A DNA stretch of 36,185 nucleotides from Inquilinus limosus (GTDB lineage Bacteria > Pseudomonadota > Alphaproteobacteria > DSM-16000 > Inquilinaceae). The stretch is from NCBI RefSeq assembly GCF_002195995.1, contig NZ_NHON01000042.1, positions 14,755-50,939 of the forward strand, given 5' to 3'. Below are positions 27,620-35,887 of the stretch, in pieces (position 1 is the first letter of the stretch; every line of letters starts with the position of its first letter). The position numbers and the translations under genes were made by a program. Below the pieces are notes generated by a model. The model did no database searches, was not told the DNA's origin, and saw only the letters and a list, made by a program, of their open reading frames with translations.

Positions 27620-29299
27620 TTACGAACGGGCGGCCAGCAGGCTGTCGGCCGCGGCGCGCGCCTCCGCCGTGATCTTCGCGCCGGACAGCATCCGGGCGAT
27701 CTCCTCGCGCCGCTCCTCGGCCGTCAGAGGCGCCACCTGGGTGACGACGCCGCCGGCGCGATCGGATTTGCGCACCTGCCAGTGGTGGTCGGCGCGGGCC
27801 GCCACCTGCGGGCTGTGGGTCACCACCAGCACCTGCACCTGGTGGCCGAGACGCTTCAGCCGCTCGCCCACCGCATCGGCCACGGCGCCGCCGATGCCGG
27901 CATCGACCTCGTCGAAGATCATCGACGGCAGGGTGCCAGGCGTGCCGCGCTGATGCACCAGCACCACCTTGATCGCCAGCATGAAGCGGGCCAGCTCGCC
28001 GCCCGAGGCGATCTTGCCGATCGGACCGGGCGGGCTGCCGGGATTGGCCGCGACCAGGAAGGTGACGCGGTCGAGCCCGGCCGGACCCCACTCCGCCTCC
28101 GCCAGCCGCTCGACCTCGGTGACGAAGCGGGCCCGCTCCATCTTCAGGGGCGGCAGCTCGGCCTTCACCCCCGCATCCAGCTTCGACGCGGCCTTCCGCC
28201 GGGCCTTGGACAGCGCCTCGCCGGCCTGGACATAGGCGGCGCGGCTCTCGGCCGCGGCCGCGGCCAGGTGCGCCAGGACGGCCGCCCGGTCCTCGACCAG
28301 GGCCAGCCGCTCGGCGAACTGGCGGCGCAGATCGGGCAGCGCCTCGGTCTCCACCCCGTGCTTGCGGGCCAGGGAGCGCAGCGCGTAGAGCCGGTCCTCG
28401 AGCCGTTCCAGCTCGCCGGCGTCGAGATCGATGTCGGTGGAGAAGCGCTCGATCGCGGCCGCGGCCTCCGCCGCCTCGTCCAGAGCGCGGCCCAGCTGCT
28501 CCAGCACCGGGTCCAGGCGGCCGGCGGCGCGGTCGGCGATGCGCTGCAGCGCGCGCTGCGCCGCCACCAGCGACCGCTCGGCGCCGCGGTCGCCGGACAG
28601 CTCCGAGAGCGCGGCGGTGACGCCCTCCATCACCTTCTCGCGGTGCTGCAGCAGGGCCCGGCGCTCGGCCAGCTGCGCCTCCTCGCCCGACTCCGGCGCC
28701 AGCGCCTCCATCTCCTCGACCGAATGGCGCAGGAAGCCTTCCTCGGCCTGGGCCCGCTCGGCCTCGGCCAGGGCGTCCTCCTGCCGCCGCAAGGCGCCGC
28801 GCCAGGCCTCCCAGGCCTTGGCGCTGGCGGCGGCGAGCGCCCCGGCGCCGGCATAGGCATCCAGCACCTCGCGATGGGTGCGGGGATCGAGCAGCCCCTG
28901 GGTGTCGAACTGGCCATGCACCTCGACCAGCCCGGCGCCGATCTGGCGCAGCAGGCCGATCGACACCGGCTGGTCGTTGACGAAGGCGCGGCTGCGGCCG
29001 TCGGCGCCGACGCTGCGGCGCAGCACCAGCGCGTCGTCGACCGGCAGATCCTGGTCGGCGAGAAGCCGCTTCACCGGATGATCGTCGGGCAGCAGGAACT
29101 CGGCGCTGACGGTCGCGGCGTCCGCCCCATGCCGCACCAGCCCGGACTCGCTGCGGCCGCCGAGGGCGAGGCCGAGCGCGTCGAGCAGGATCGACTTGCC
29201 GGCGCCGGTCTCACCGGTCAGCGCCGACAGGCCTTCGGCAAAGCCGAGCGAGAGCTGTTCGATCAGAACGACATTCCTGATCGAAAGTCCGGCCAGCAT
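27620..29299 (-). CDS. recN: DNA repair protein RecN
   Basis: A 559-residue SMC-like ATPase that helps join DNA ends during double-strand break repair. The Walker A motif is at residues 29-36 (GETGAGKS), a long coiled coil fills the middle, and the Walker B/D-loop (SMIFDEVDAGIGG) follows near the C-terminus after the SGGELARFMLAIK signature. The ATG at 29299 (MLAGLSIRNVVLIEQL) is the typical RecN start, just four bases after the bamD stop; the longer frame runs into bamD. It is probably co-transcribed with bamD. Confidence 0.96.
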   Translation of the reverse strand: MLAGLSIRNVVLIEQLSLGFAEGLSALTGETGAGKSILLDALGLALGGRSESGLVRHGADAATVSAEFLLPDDHPVKRLLADQDLPVDDALVLRRSVGADGRSRAFVNDQPVSIGLLRQIGAGLVEVHGQFDTQGLLDPRTHREVLDAYAGAGALAAASAKAWEAWRGALRRQEDALAEAERAQAEEGFLRHSVEEMEALAPESGEEAQLAERRALLQHREKVMEGVTAALSELSGDRGAERSLVAAQRALQRIADRAAGRLDPVLEQLGRALDEAAEAAAAIERFSTDIDLDAGELERLEDRLYALRSLARKHGVETEALPDLRRQFAERLALVEDRAAVLAHLAAAAAESRAAYVQAGEALSKARRKAASKLDAGVKAELPPLKMERARFVTEVERLAEAEWGPAGLDRVTFLVAANPGSPPGPIGKIASGGELARFMLAIKVVLVHQRGTPGTLPSMIFDEVDAGIGGAVADAVGERLKRLGHQVQVLVVTHSPQVAARADHHWQVRKSDRAGGVVTQVAPLTAEERREEIARMLSGAKITAEARAAADSLLAARS

Positions 29300-29303
29300 G
29301 GGA

Positions 29304-30137
29304 TCAGAAGAGCGACTCGAGGGTGCGGTCGAAGAAGCCCTTCTCGTCATCGGGCGGCCGGATGCCGGCCCCGGTCAGCGTCACATAGGCGTCCTGGTAC
29401 CAGGGGTCACCCGGATAGTTGTGGCCCAGCACAGCCGCCACGTGCCGCGCCTCCTCCTTCAGGCCGAGCGCGACATAGGCCTCGACCAGGCGCTCCAGCG
29501 CCTCCGGCACCTGGCTGGTGGTCTGCCAGTTCTTGATCACGCTGCGGAACCGGTTGATCGCGGCGTTGTACTCGCCCCGCTTCAGGTAGAAACGGCCGAT
29601 CGACATGTCCTTGCCGGCGAGCTGGTCGTAGGTCAGGTCCAGCTTCAGCTTGGCGTCGCGGGCGTAGTCGCTGTTCGGGAAGCGGGTGATGACGTCGTTC
29701 AGCGCGTTGGTCGCCAGCTGGGTGATGCGCTGGTCGCGCTCGACGTCCGAGATCCGGTCGTAATAGCAGAGCGCCTTGAGGTAATAGGCGTAGGCCAGCT
29801 CCTCGCTGCCCGGATGCAGGCTGATGAAGCGGTCCAGCGCCACGGTCGCGCCGTCATAGTCGCCGCGCTTGTAGCTGGCATAGGCCGACATCAGCTGGGC
29901 CTTGGTCGCCCAGCTCGAATAGGGGTGCTGCCGCTCGACCTCGTCGAACCGGGACGAGGCGGTCTTGAAGTCGTTGTCGTCGAACGCCTGCTGCGCCTGG
30001 GAATAGAGCGCCTCCGGCGGCTGGTCCGCTGCGGGCTTGTCCTTGTCGGAGGAGGAACCGCCGCAGGCGGCGAGAAGAACGGCCGGCAGGACGAGCCCGA
30101 CCCGCGCCAGGTGGCGAAACTGCAGACGCTTGTTCAC
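29304..30137 (-). CDS. bamD: Outer-membrane assembly lipoprotein BamD
   Basis: A 277-residue lipoprotein of the BAM complex that inserts beta-barrel proteins in the outer membrane. The signal peptide ends in lipobox LAAC with the acylated Cys at 25. Tetratricopeptide repeats follow, including ALYSQAQQAFDDNDFKTASSRFDEVERQHPYSSWA and the later YYLKRGEYNAAINRF and EALERLVEAYVALGL. The YFDRISDVERDQ-like segment (YYDRISDVERDQRIT) is a BamD landmark. Translation starts at GTG. It is 138 bases downstream of lpxC and overlaps a recN operon; a TATATA-containing stretch at 30169-30175 may be a local promoter. Confidence 0.95.
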   Translation of the reverse strand: MNKRLQFRHLARVGLVLPAVLLAACGGSSSDKDKPAADQPPEALYSQAQQAFDDNDFKTASSRFDEVERQHPYSSWATKAQLMSAYASYKRGDYDGATVALDRFISLHPGSEELAYAYYLKALCYYDRISDVERDQRITQLATNALNDVITRFPNSDYARDAKLKLDLTYDQLAGKDMSIGRFYLKRGEYNAAINRFRSVIKNWQTTSQVPEALERLVEAYVALGLKEEARHVAAVLGHNYPGDPWYQDAYVTLTGAGIRPPDDEKGFFDRTLESLF

Positions 30138-30223
30138 TCGATCATCGCCTTCGGTTCTGTCCGGGCCCCTATATACCCACCCCGAACGCGAATGGCGAGA
30201 CGCCTTCCCGCAGACGGACGCAC

Positions 30224-30256
30224 GCCGCCCTTCCGCGAGAATCGGGGAAGGGCGGC
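30224..30256 (-). promoter_or_regulatory. Hairpin in the lpxC-bamD gap
   Basis: A perfect 11-bp stem GCCGCCCTTCC / GGAAGGGCGGC with an 11-base loop lies 20 bases past the lpxC stop. No U-run follows on the minus strand, so it is more likely an attenuator or an mRNA-stabilising end than a simple terminator. Confidence 0.5.
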
Positions 30257-30275
30257 GGCGGCAAGCGGAACGGGA

Positions 30276-31241
30276 TCAGGCCGCGTTGGCGGTGGGCAGC
30301 GAAGCGGCAGCGGCCGCGGGCCGGGCCCAGGGCTCAGCCGCGGTCTCGGCGCCGAAGCTGGTGTCGTAGCACCAGGCGGTGTCGTCGGCGAACAGGGCCC
30401 GCAGCAGCTGGTTGTTCAGCGCGTGGCCGGCCTTGTAGCCATGGAAATGACCGAGGATCGGGGCGCCGGCGAGGTACAGGTCGCCGATCGAGTCGAGGAT
30501 CTTGTGGCGCACGAACTCGTCCTCGTAGCGCAGGCCCTCGGCGTTCATCACCCGGTCGCCATTGACCACGATCGCGTTCTCCAGCGACCCGCCGCGCGCG
30601 AGGCCGTGGCGGCGCAGCGCCTCCACCTCCTGGGCGAAGCCGAAGGTGCGGGCGCGGGCGATCTCGGTCTTGAAGTTGCCGTTCGCCAGCCGGATCAGGC
30701 CTTCCTGATGCGCGATGGCGCGGCTCGCGAAGTCGATCTCGAAGCTGAAGGTGGTGCTGGCCGACGGCGTCAGCCGGGCCCAGCGGTCCTCGGCCGTGAC
30801 CTCGACCGGGCGCAGCACGCGGATGCTGCGGCGCAGCGCCGGCTGGCTGACCAGCCCGGCGCATTCGATCAGGAACACGAAGGGGGCGGCGCTGCCGTCC
30901 ATGATCGGCACTTCCGGGCCGTTCAGCTCGACCACGGCGTTGTCGACGCCGCAGCCGCGCAGCGCAGCCATCAGATGCTCGATGGTGCCGACCGCGACGC
31001 CCTGGGCGTTGCTGATGACGGTGCACAGACGCGTGTCCGTGACCTTGTCCCAGCGCGCGGTGATGCTGCGCCGGCCCTGGGGGGCGTCGGTGCGCACGAA
31101 GACGATGCCGGTGTTGATCTCACCGGGGCGCAGCACCATGGTCACGTCCTGGCCACCATGCAGGCCGACGCCGGTGCACTTGATCGCGGTCTTCAGCGTC
31201 TTCTGCGTTGCCGCACCCGATTCCGCCGAGAGGTGAGCCAC
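30276..31241 (-). CDS. lpxC: UDP-3-O-acyl-N-acetylglucosamine deacetylase LpxC
   Basis: A 321-residue zinc enzyme for the first committed step of lipid A synthesis. The zinc ligands are visible: the His in VGTIEHLMAAL, and the His and Asp in VRHKILDSIGDLYL. The catalytic His is in HGYKAGHALNNQLL, and the second-domain beta-alpha repeat opens ALRRSIRVLRPVEV. The N-terminal TLKTAIKCTGVGLHGGQDV is typical. Translation starts at GTG 31241, with AAGGA about ten bases upstream. In most alphaproteobacteria ftsZ lies just upstream; here about 4.7 kb separates them. The 125 bases upstream are AT-rich and may carry its promoter. Confidence 0.97.
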   Translation of the reverse strand: MAHLSAESGAATQKTLKTAIKCTGVGLHGGQDVTMVLRPGEINTGIVFVRTDAPQGRRSITARWDKVTDTRLCTVISNAQGVAVGTIEHLMAALRGCGVDNAVVELNGPEVPIMDGSAAPFVFLIECAGLVSQPALRRSIRVLRPVEVTAEDRWARLTPSASTTFSFEIDFASRAIAHQEGLIRLANGNFKTEIARARTFGFAQEVEALRRHGLARGGSLENAIVVNGDRVMNAEGLRYEDEFVRHKILDSIGDLYLAGAPILGHFHGYKAGHALNNQLLRALFADDTAWCYDTSFGAETAAEPWARPAAAAASLPTANAA

Positions 31242-31365
31242 GATGGGGGGTATCCTTCGCTTCGCTTAACATGCACTTCGCAGCGCAAAGTGCTGATCGA
31301 GCGCCCCTTTCGGGACGAAGGCACCCTAGACCGGCAGGCACGCCAGAAAAAATCACACTTTGTTT

Positions 31366-31399
31366 CGGACTGTTACGTGCCGGTGTTCGAATTGCGACC
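31366..31399. repeat. Diverged 34-bp direct repeat, lpxC-side copy
   Basis: This segment (CGGACTG..CGTGCCGG...GCGACC) aligns without gaps to 35798-35831 at 26 of 34 positions, and seven of the eight differences are transitions. The two copies bracket the foreign-looking segment between ftsZ and lpxC. It may be a remnant attachment site or target duplication. Confidence 0.5.
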
Positions 31400-31455
31400 G
31401 GACGGAGCAAGCGCCTCCAGCCTCGTGCTACGGCATTCACACGGGCGATGTCCGA

Positions 31456-31589
31456 TTGCCTCTCCCGCCTGGCGGGAGAGGTCGGGCTCGCGCAGCGAGA
31501 CCGGGTGAGGGCGGGCTCAGGCCTCGACAAAACCCCCTCACCCGGAGGCGCAAGCGCCTCCGACCTCTCCCGTAAACGGGAGAGGCAAA
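31456..31589. repeat. Long palindromic repeat (family 3)
   Basis: The element opens with the hairpin CCTCTCCCGCC T GGCGGGAGAGG (31459-31481) and closes with CCTCTCCCG TAAA CGGGAGAGG (31564-31585). In between, GGGTGAGGG pairs with CCCTCACCC, so the whole 130 bp can fold as one long nested hairpin. It fills most of the 395-bp gap between lpxC and the next gene. The outer arms at 10814 share its CCTCTCCCGC and GCGAGAC pieces. Confidence 0.8.
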
Positions 31590-31636
31590 ACACTCGGTTC
31601 TCTTAATCAAAGGCACCTCACCGAAGAACCGCGCCC

Positions 31637-32254
31637 TTACCCCGTGTCCGGGGCCGGCGGTTTGCGGCCGGTGGCCGAGCGGGGCGCAGGCGGATCGTCC
31701 TCGTCATCCTCGTCCGGCAGGAAGCCCAGTTGCTCCATGGCCTCGTCGGCCATTTCGAGCCAGCGCTCCACCCGCACCGGGAAGCCCCACCGCCGGCACA
31801 AGGCCGCCACCGCGACCGGGGCCCGGCTGGCTTCGATCAGCTCCACCACCTCCGGCCGCTCCAGCCGCTCGCGCATCTCGGCGACGCGGCGAGCGATCTC
31901 CTCATTGTCCTTCGACACCTCGGAAGCGGCCGCCAGCATCGCCAGCTTCACCCGCAGATCGTGAAAGTCCTCCTGCGCCGCCTCGCGCTTCGCCGCAGCC
32001 TTGCGACGCTCGACGACTTGTTGCGACAGCTTGTCCTTGATCAGCAGGGTCAGCCGCACCGAGCGCGCGACGGTGGCGATGCGCCAGCAATAGTCGACCC
32101 CGGGCTGCGGCGCCTGCAGCGCCTCCTGCTGCGTCGCCCGGGCGATCGACATCTGGATCTCGACCAGTTCCGCCAGCACGTGCAGATCCGACGCCCCCGC
32201 TTCCGCCGGAGCGGATGGGGCCTCCGAACTCGAATCGGTCTCCGCCTTGTCCAT
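31637..32254 (-). CDS. Hypothetical protein, divergent from the terminase gene
   Basis: A 205-residue soluble protein of unknown family. A Ser/Ala/Glu-rich start (MDKAETDSSSEAPSAPAEAG) leads to a helical, probably coiled-coil body. Notable pieces are VARSVRLTLLIKDKLSQQVVERRKAAAKREAAQEDF and EEIARRVAEMRERLERPEVVELIEA. A more globular segment follows (VAALCRRWGFPVRVERWLEMADEAMEQLGFLPDEDDEDD). The acidic C-terminus is disordered. The start is uncertain: ATG at 32254 or 32266, or TTG at 32272, none with a clear ribosome site. It is transcribed away from the terminase gene. It could be a small-terminase-like partner, but nothing in the sequence proves that. Confidence 0.6.
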   Translation of the reverse strand: MDKAETDSSSEAPSAPAEAGASDLHVLAELVEIQMSIARATQQEALQAPQPGVDYCWRIATVARSVRLTLLIKDKLSQQVVERRKAAAKREAAQEDFHDLRVKLAMLAAASEVSKDNEEIARRVAEMRERLERPEVVELIEASRAPVAVAALCRRWGFPVRVERWLEMADEAMEQLGFLPDEDDEDDPPAPRSATGRKPPAPDTG

Positions 32255-32428
32255 GGAACATAGCATGAACAAGATCGCAGATTAATACAAGGCCACGATG
32301 TGTTAACAGGCTCCACCCGATGCCGGGAGAGGCGGCGCCGCCGGCCGGATCGTCCGATTCAATGTTCCCTCTTTGTTCTTGACGCGATGCCGCGTCACGC
32401 CGCACAATTCCGGCAGTGTCGAAGAGTC

Positions 32429-32461
32429 ATGCCCGCCCGGCCCCGCCGCGGCGGGCATTTT
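32429..32461 (+). terminator. Terminator-like hairpin before the terminase gene
   Basis: The stem ATGCCCGCC / GGCGGGCAT (32429-32437 with 32450-32458) is followed by TTTT. It lies just upstream of the chosen terminase start, where it could end read-through or attenuate the gene. It argues against the longer frame that starts at 32416. Confidence 0.6.
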
Positions 32462-32475
32462 CATGCGAGGCCGGG

Positions 32476-34011
32476 ATGCGGAGGAATGTGACGGGGAGCA
32501 GACTGGGCTGGAGCGATATCGCCGGGCAGCTTCACAGCGACGCCGGGGCGGCGGTCCTCTTCGCCCGCTTCGATCACGGCAACGGCAGGAGACGGGCCCA
32601 CGAGATGCCGAAGCGGCCCGAAACCCTGATCCTGTGCTTCGAGACAACGGCCAGGCGGCGGCGACGGGGAGAGCCCCTGCCGGAGCCGATGCGCCGGCTG
32701 ACCGGCGCGACCGAGGCCCGGCTGTCCCCGGGCGCCGCCACCGGCCGCGCCGCAGCCGCCCTGCTACAGCTGGAACAGGCATATCGGGAGTTCCGCAACC
32801 TGGACGAATCGGCGGCCACCCTGCCCCGGCCCGACCTGGCGCCCGCGTTCCGGCCGCTGCTGGAGCGGTCGCGCTACAAGGGCGCCTATGGCGGCCGCGG
32901 CTCCGGCAAGTCGCATGTCTTCGCCGAGCTGCTGGTGCGGCGCTGCATCGAGGCGGCGCCGGTGCGGGCGGTGTGCATCCGCGAGGTGCAGCGCTCGCTC
33001 GACCAGTCGGTCAAGCGGCTGCTCGAGGACAAGATCCAGGCGCTGGGCGTGGGCAGCCACTTCCGGGTGCAGGCCGATCGCATCCTGGCGCCCGGCGGCG
33101 GGCGGATCATCTTCCAGGGCATGCAGAACCATACGGCGGAGTCGATCAAGTCGCTGGAGGGCTACGACGTCGCCTGGGTGGAGGAGGCGCAGGCGCTGTC
33201 GATCCGCAGCCTCGACCTGCTGCGCCCCACCCTCCGCAAGCCGGGGTCGGAGCTGTGGTTCTCATGGAATCCGACCCGGGCGACCGACCCGGTCGACGCG
33301 CTGTTCCGCGGCGGGCCGCCGCCGCCCGACACCGTGCTGGTGGCGGTGAAACATTCCGACAACCCGCATTTCCCGGCGGTGCTGCGGGCGGAGATGGAGT
33401 GGGACCGGCAGCGCGACGCCGACAAGCACCAGCATGTCTGGCTCGGCGGCTATCGCACCCACAGCGAGGCCCGGGTGTTCAGGAACTGGAAGGTGGAGGC
33501 GTTCGAGACGCCGGCCGGCGCCCAGTTCCTGTTCGGCGCCGATTGGGGCTTCGCCCAGGACCCGACGGTGCTGGTGCGCTGCTTCGTGCAGGATCGGACG
33601 CTGTTCGTCGACCACGCAGCCCATGCCGTGGGCTGCGAGATCGACCGCACGCCGGCGCTGTTCGACACCGTGCCGGGGTCGCGGCAGGGCCAGATCATCG
33701 CCGACAGCGCCCGGCCGGAGACGATCAGCTACATGCAGCGCCACGGCTTCGGCGGCATCAAGGGGTCGACCAAGGGGGCGGGGTCGGTGGAGGACGGAAT
33801 CGAGTTCCTGAAGGCGCACGACATCCTGGTGCACCCGCGCTGCCGGCACCTGATCGAAGAGCTGGCCGTCTACAGCTATCGCACCGACCCGAAGACCGGC
33901 GCGACCCGGTCGGAGGTCGAGGACCGCGACAACCACGTGGTCGACGCCCTGCGCTATGCCGTCGAGGGGCTGCGGCGGGGCAGCTATGACAGCTCGATGA
34001 AGTGGGTGTGA
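32476..34011 (+). CDS. Phage terminase large subunit, PBSX/Terminase_3 type, orphan
   Basis: A 511-residue DNA-packaging motor that, in phages, translocates and cuts DNA at the procapsid portal. The ATPase half has Walker A at 139-146 (GGRGSGKS) and Walker B at about 231-237 (DVAWVEE), followed by SWNPTRATDPVD (coupling region). The RNase H-like nuclease half has acidic residues D356 (FGADWGF), D410 (IIADSA) and D490 (VVDALRYA). Nothing essential is missing and there is no frameshift. About 130 residues precede the ATPase, so the true start could be later, for example ATG 32605. No portal, capsid or tail genes are nearby, so it is a prophage relic or a domesticated enzyme. Confidence 0.88.
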   Translation: MRRNVTGSRLGWSDIAGQLHSDAGAAVLFARFDHGNGRRRAHEMPKRPETLILCFETTARRRRRGEPLPEPMRRLTGATEARLSPGAATGRAAAALLQLEQAYREFRNLDESAATLPRPDLAPAFRPLLERSRYKGAYGGRGSGKSHVFAELLVRRCIEAAPVRAVCIREVQRSLDQSVKRLLEDKIQALGVGSHFRVQADRILAPGGGRIIFQGMQNHTAESIKSLEGYDVAWVEEAQALSIRSLDLLRPTLRKPGSELWFSWNPTRATDPVDALFRGGPPPPDTVLVAVKHSDNPHFPAVLRAEMEWDRQRDADKHQHVWLGGYRTHSEARVFRNWKVEAFETPAGAQFLFGADWGFAQDPTVLVRCFVQDRTLFVDHAAHAVGCEIDRTPALFDTVPGSRQGQIIADSARPETISYMQRHGFGGIKGSTKGAGSVEDGIEFLKAHDILVHPRCRHLIEELAVYSYRTDPKTGATRSEVEDRDNHVVDALRYAVEGLRRGSYDSSMKWV

Positions 34012-34206
34012 CGGGGGGCGCCAGCGATGGCGGGGCAGTGCACGGGTGTACGCGGCTTTGGCTGGACGGCGCGGCCGGTTTGTCCCCAAAAGCGAACATC
34101 TCGCGTTGCCGTACCGGATTTTGGAAGCTCAGCGACATCGGTCTATTGTTCAGGCTTTCACAAGCCCCTTCAGCGCGGTGCGATGAGCCCATCGCGGGAG
34201 CCGATC

Positions 34207-35694
34207 ATGTTGAAAGCTACCGAAGAGGAAATCGAGAAAGTCCGGGAATACTTTGAATGGCAGGCACCCGATCTCGAAGTAACCTTCATGCAAAAGGTCT
34301 ACTCGGAGGCCATCCTGAACACCGGCCACGATGTATGGGATATCCACACCAACAAGGATCGCTGGTGGGTGATCACGGGTGGCACAAATCTCTACTCTCA
34401 GGAGCAATTCCCAAATATGGACCTTGCTCTAACCTTCCATATTGGCCTGATCCTCCGTATCCCGCGCACAGAAGAACAACAGCAAGACGATCTACGCATC
34501 CTCCCGTTCGGTCCCGTCTTCGATAAGATGGAAGAAGCCGGCATCGCCGTGACACAGTCACATAACCTCACGGACTATCAGGCCGTCGGCGTCCGCTGCC
34601 GTGAGGTGCTACTCGAGTTGATCAGCGTCGTGCAGGACGCGGCAATGTGGACCGAGACACCGCCACAACGTGCGAACTTCCGCGCGTGGACGGAAGTCAT
34701 CTGCAACAATCTTCTGCCGGGCGATACCAACAAGGAGCGTCGCGGCGCTCTCAAGGGCGCGCTTGAGTCCGCATGGACGTTTTCCAACTGGCTGACGCAC
34801 TCAAAGTCGGCCACCTGGATTGATGCCGATATGGCGCACTCGTTGACCCAGCACGCCAGCGGCATGGCGTCCTCACTGATCCTTCGCGAGTTGCGCGGCG
34901 TGCCCGAGGAATGCCCAAACTGCGGCTCACCGCATCTCGAACCCGAACAGGGCGAAAATACCGCGGCACCCAGCGTACTTTGGGAACGACCGTGCTGCGC
35001 CGACTGCGGATGGACCGGCAGGCCCGTTCCAGTCCTCGACATCGAGAATGGCCAGCCCATCATCACGCGCGAAGGCGAGGAATCCGACGAGCACGGCATC
35101 ATGACAGTACCGCTGCGCAGGATCCTTAAGCCGGGCGATCCGCCGATCGAGCCCCTGAAGAAAATAGAGACCGGGCCACCAGAGCCCGTCGTCTATTTTG
35201 CCTACGGGTCCAACATGTCGACCGTCCGGCTGCGCAAGCGCATGCCGAGTTGCAAGCCGCTCGGCATTGCTACTTTGCCCGGTTATGCGCTTCGCTTCCA
35301 TAAGCGCGGCATGGACAAGTCCGGGAAGTGCAACGCTTTTGCCAGTGGCAACGACAATACCGTGATCGGAGTCCTGTTCAGCTTCGATCCTGCCGAGCGT
35401 GCCAAGCTAGATGAGGCCGAAGGCGTTGGCAGTGGCTACGAGCACGTGATGGTCACGGTCATCAATGACAAAGGTCGCCGGAGGAAGGTCCTTACATATC
35501 TCGCCGCCCCCGACTACATCGACGACAGCCTCAGACCCTATGGCTGGTACAAGGACTTTGTCCTTGCAGGCGGCAATGAACATGGTCTGCCGCCGGAGTA
35601 TATTGCCCAATACATCCAGTCGGTTGAGGCGATCGAAGATCCCAACAAGACACGGGACAAGAAGCAGCGGGCCTCGCTCGAAAGTCCCGGCTGA
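34207..35694 (+). CDS. Uncharacterised protein: N-terminal domain, zinc ribbon, C-terminal gamma-glutamylcyclotransferase (AIG2/GGCT) domain
   Basis: A 495-residue three-part protein starting at ATG 34207 (GGGAG upstream). Residues 1-230 form a domain I do not recognise, with a helical second half containing VLLELISVVQDAAMW and a WTFSNWLTHSK segment (N194, H198). Residues 236-267 are a zinc ribbon, with C236 and C239 (CPNC) and C264 and C267 (CADC). Residues 328-470 are a GGCT fold. FAYGSN (Y333-N336) is the substrate loop, and LDEAEGVGSGYE carries E405 at the place of the catalytic Glu of human GGCT (LDEQEGV). GGCTs cyclise gamma-glutamyl amines to 5-oxoproline. Lower GC and many AT-ending codons mark it as acquired. 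Its position beside a phage terminase suggests a phage-related or defence role; that is inference. Confidence 0.85.
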   Translation: MLKATEEEIEKVREYFEWQAPDLEVTFMQKVYSEAILNTGHDVWDIHTNKDRWWVITGGTNLYSQEQFPNMDLALTFHIGLILRIPRTEEQQQDDLRILPFGPVFDKMEEAGIAVTQSHNLTDYQAVGVRCREVLLELISVVQDAAMWTETPPQRANFRAWTEVICNNLLPGDTNKERRGALKGALESAWTFSNWLTHSKSATWIDADMAHSLTQHASGMASSLILRELRGVPEECPNCGSPHLEPEQGENTAAPSVLWERPCCADCGWTGRPVPVLDIENGQPIITREGEESDEHGIMTVPLRRILKPGDPPIEPLKKIETGPPEPVVYFAYGSNMSTVRLRKRMPSCKPLGIATLPGYALRFHKRGMDKSGKCNAFASGNDNTVIGVLFSFDPAERAKLDEAEGVGSGYEHVMVTVINDKGRRRKVLTYLAAPDYIDDSLRPYGWYKDFVLAGGNEHGLPPEYIAQYIQSVEAIEDPNKTRDKKQRASLESPG

Positions 35695-35797
35695 AGGTCT
35701 GGCTCTCCCGCTTGGACATCGGTTCTCCTTCTCAGAGAACTGTCCCTATTTCCATGTCTCGCCAATGGGGTCCACTCCAGAGGTGACTGTCCCGTAA

Positions 35798-35831
35798 CGG
35801 ACTGCTGCGTGCCGGCGCTCTGACCGCGACC
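35798..35831. repeat. Diverged 34-bp direct repeat, ftsZ-side copy
   Basis: The partner of 31366-31399 in the same orientation, ten bases from the distal ftsZ terminator. Both copies also have CCAGA roughly 20 bases upstream. Identity is 26/34. Confidence 0.5.
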
Positions 35832-35840
35832 ACAGCATAG

Positions 35841-35868
35841 AAAAAGCCGCCCGCAGTGAGCGGGCGGC
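35841..35868 (-). terminator. ftsZ terminator, distal
   Basis: The perfect 9-bp stem GCCGCCCGC / GCGGGCGGC with loop AGTGA (35846-35868) is followed on the minus strand by TTTTT. It is a strong intrinsic terminator 72 bases past the ftsZ stop. Confidence 0.9.
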
Positions 35869-35887
35869 CGAGGCACATGAAAATTCC

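Noticed and set aside
32416-32475. Extended terminase N-terminus from ATG/GTG codons at 32416
   Set aside because: It would translate through a terminator-like hairpin, and the extra residues are Pro/Arg-rich with no family similarity.
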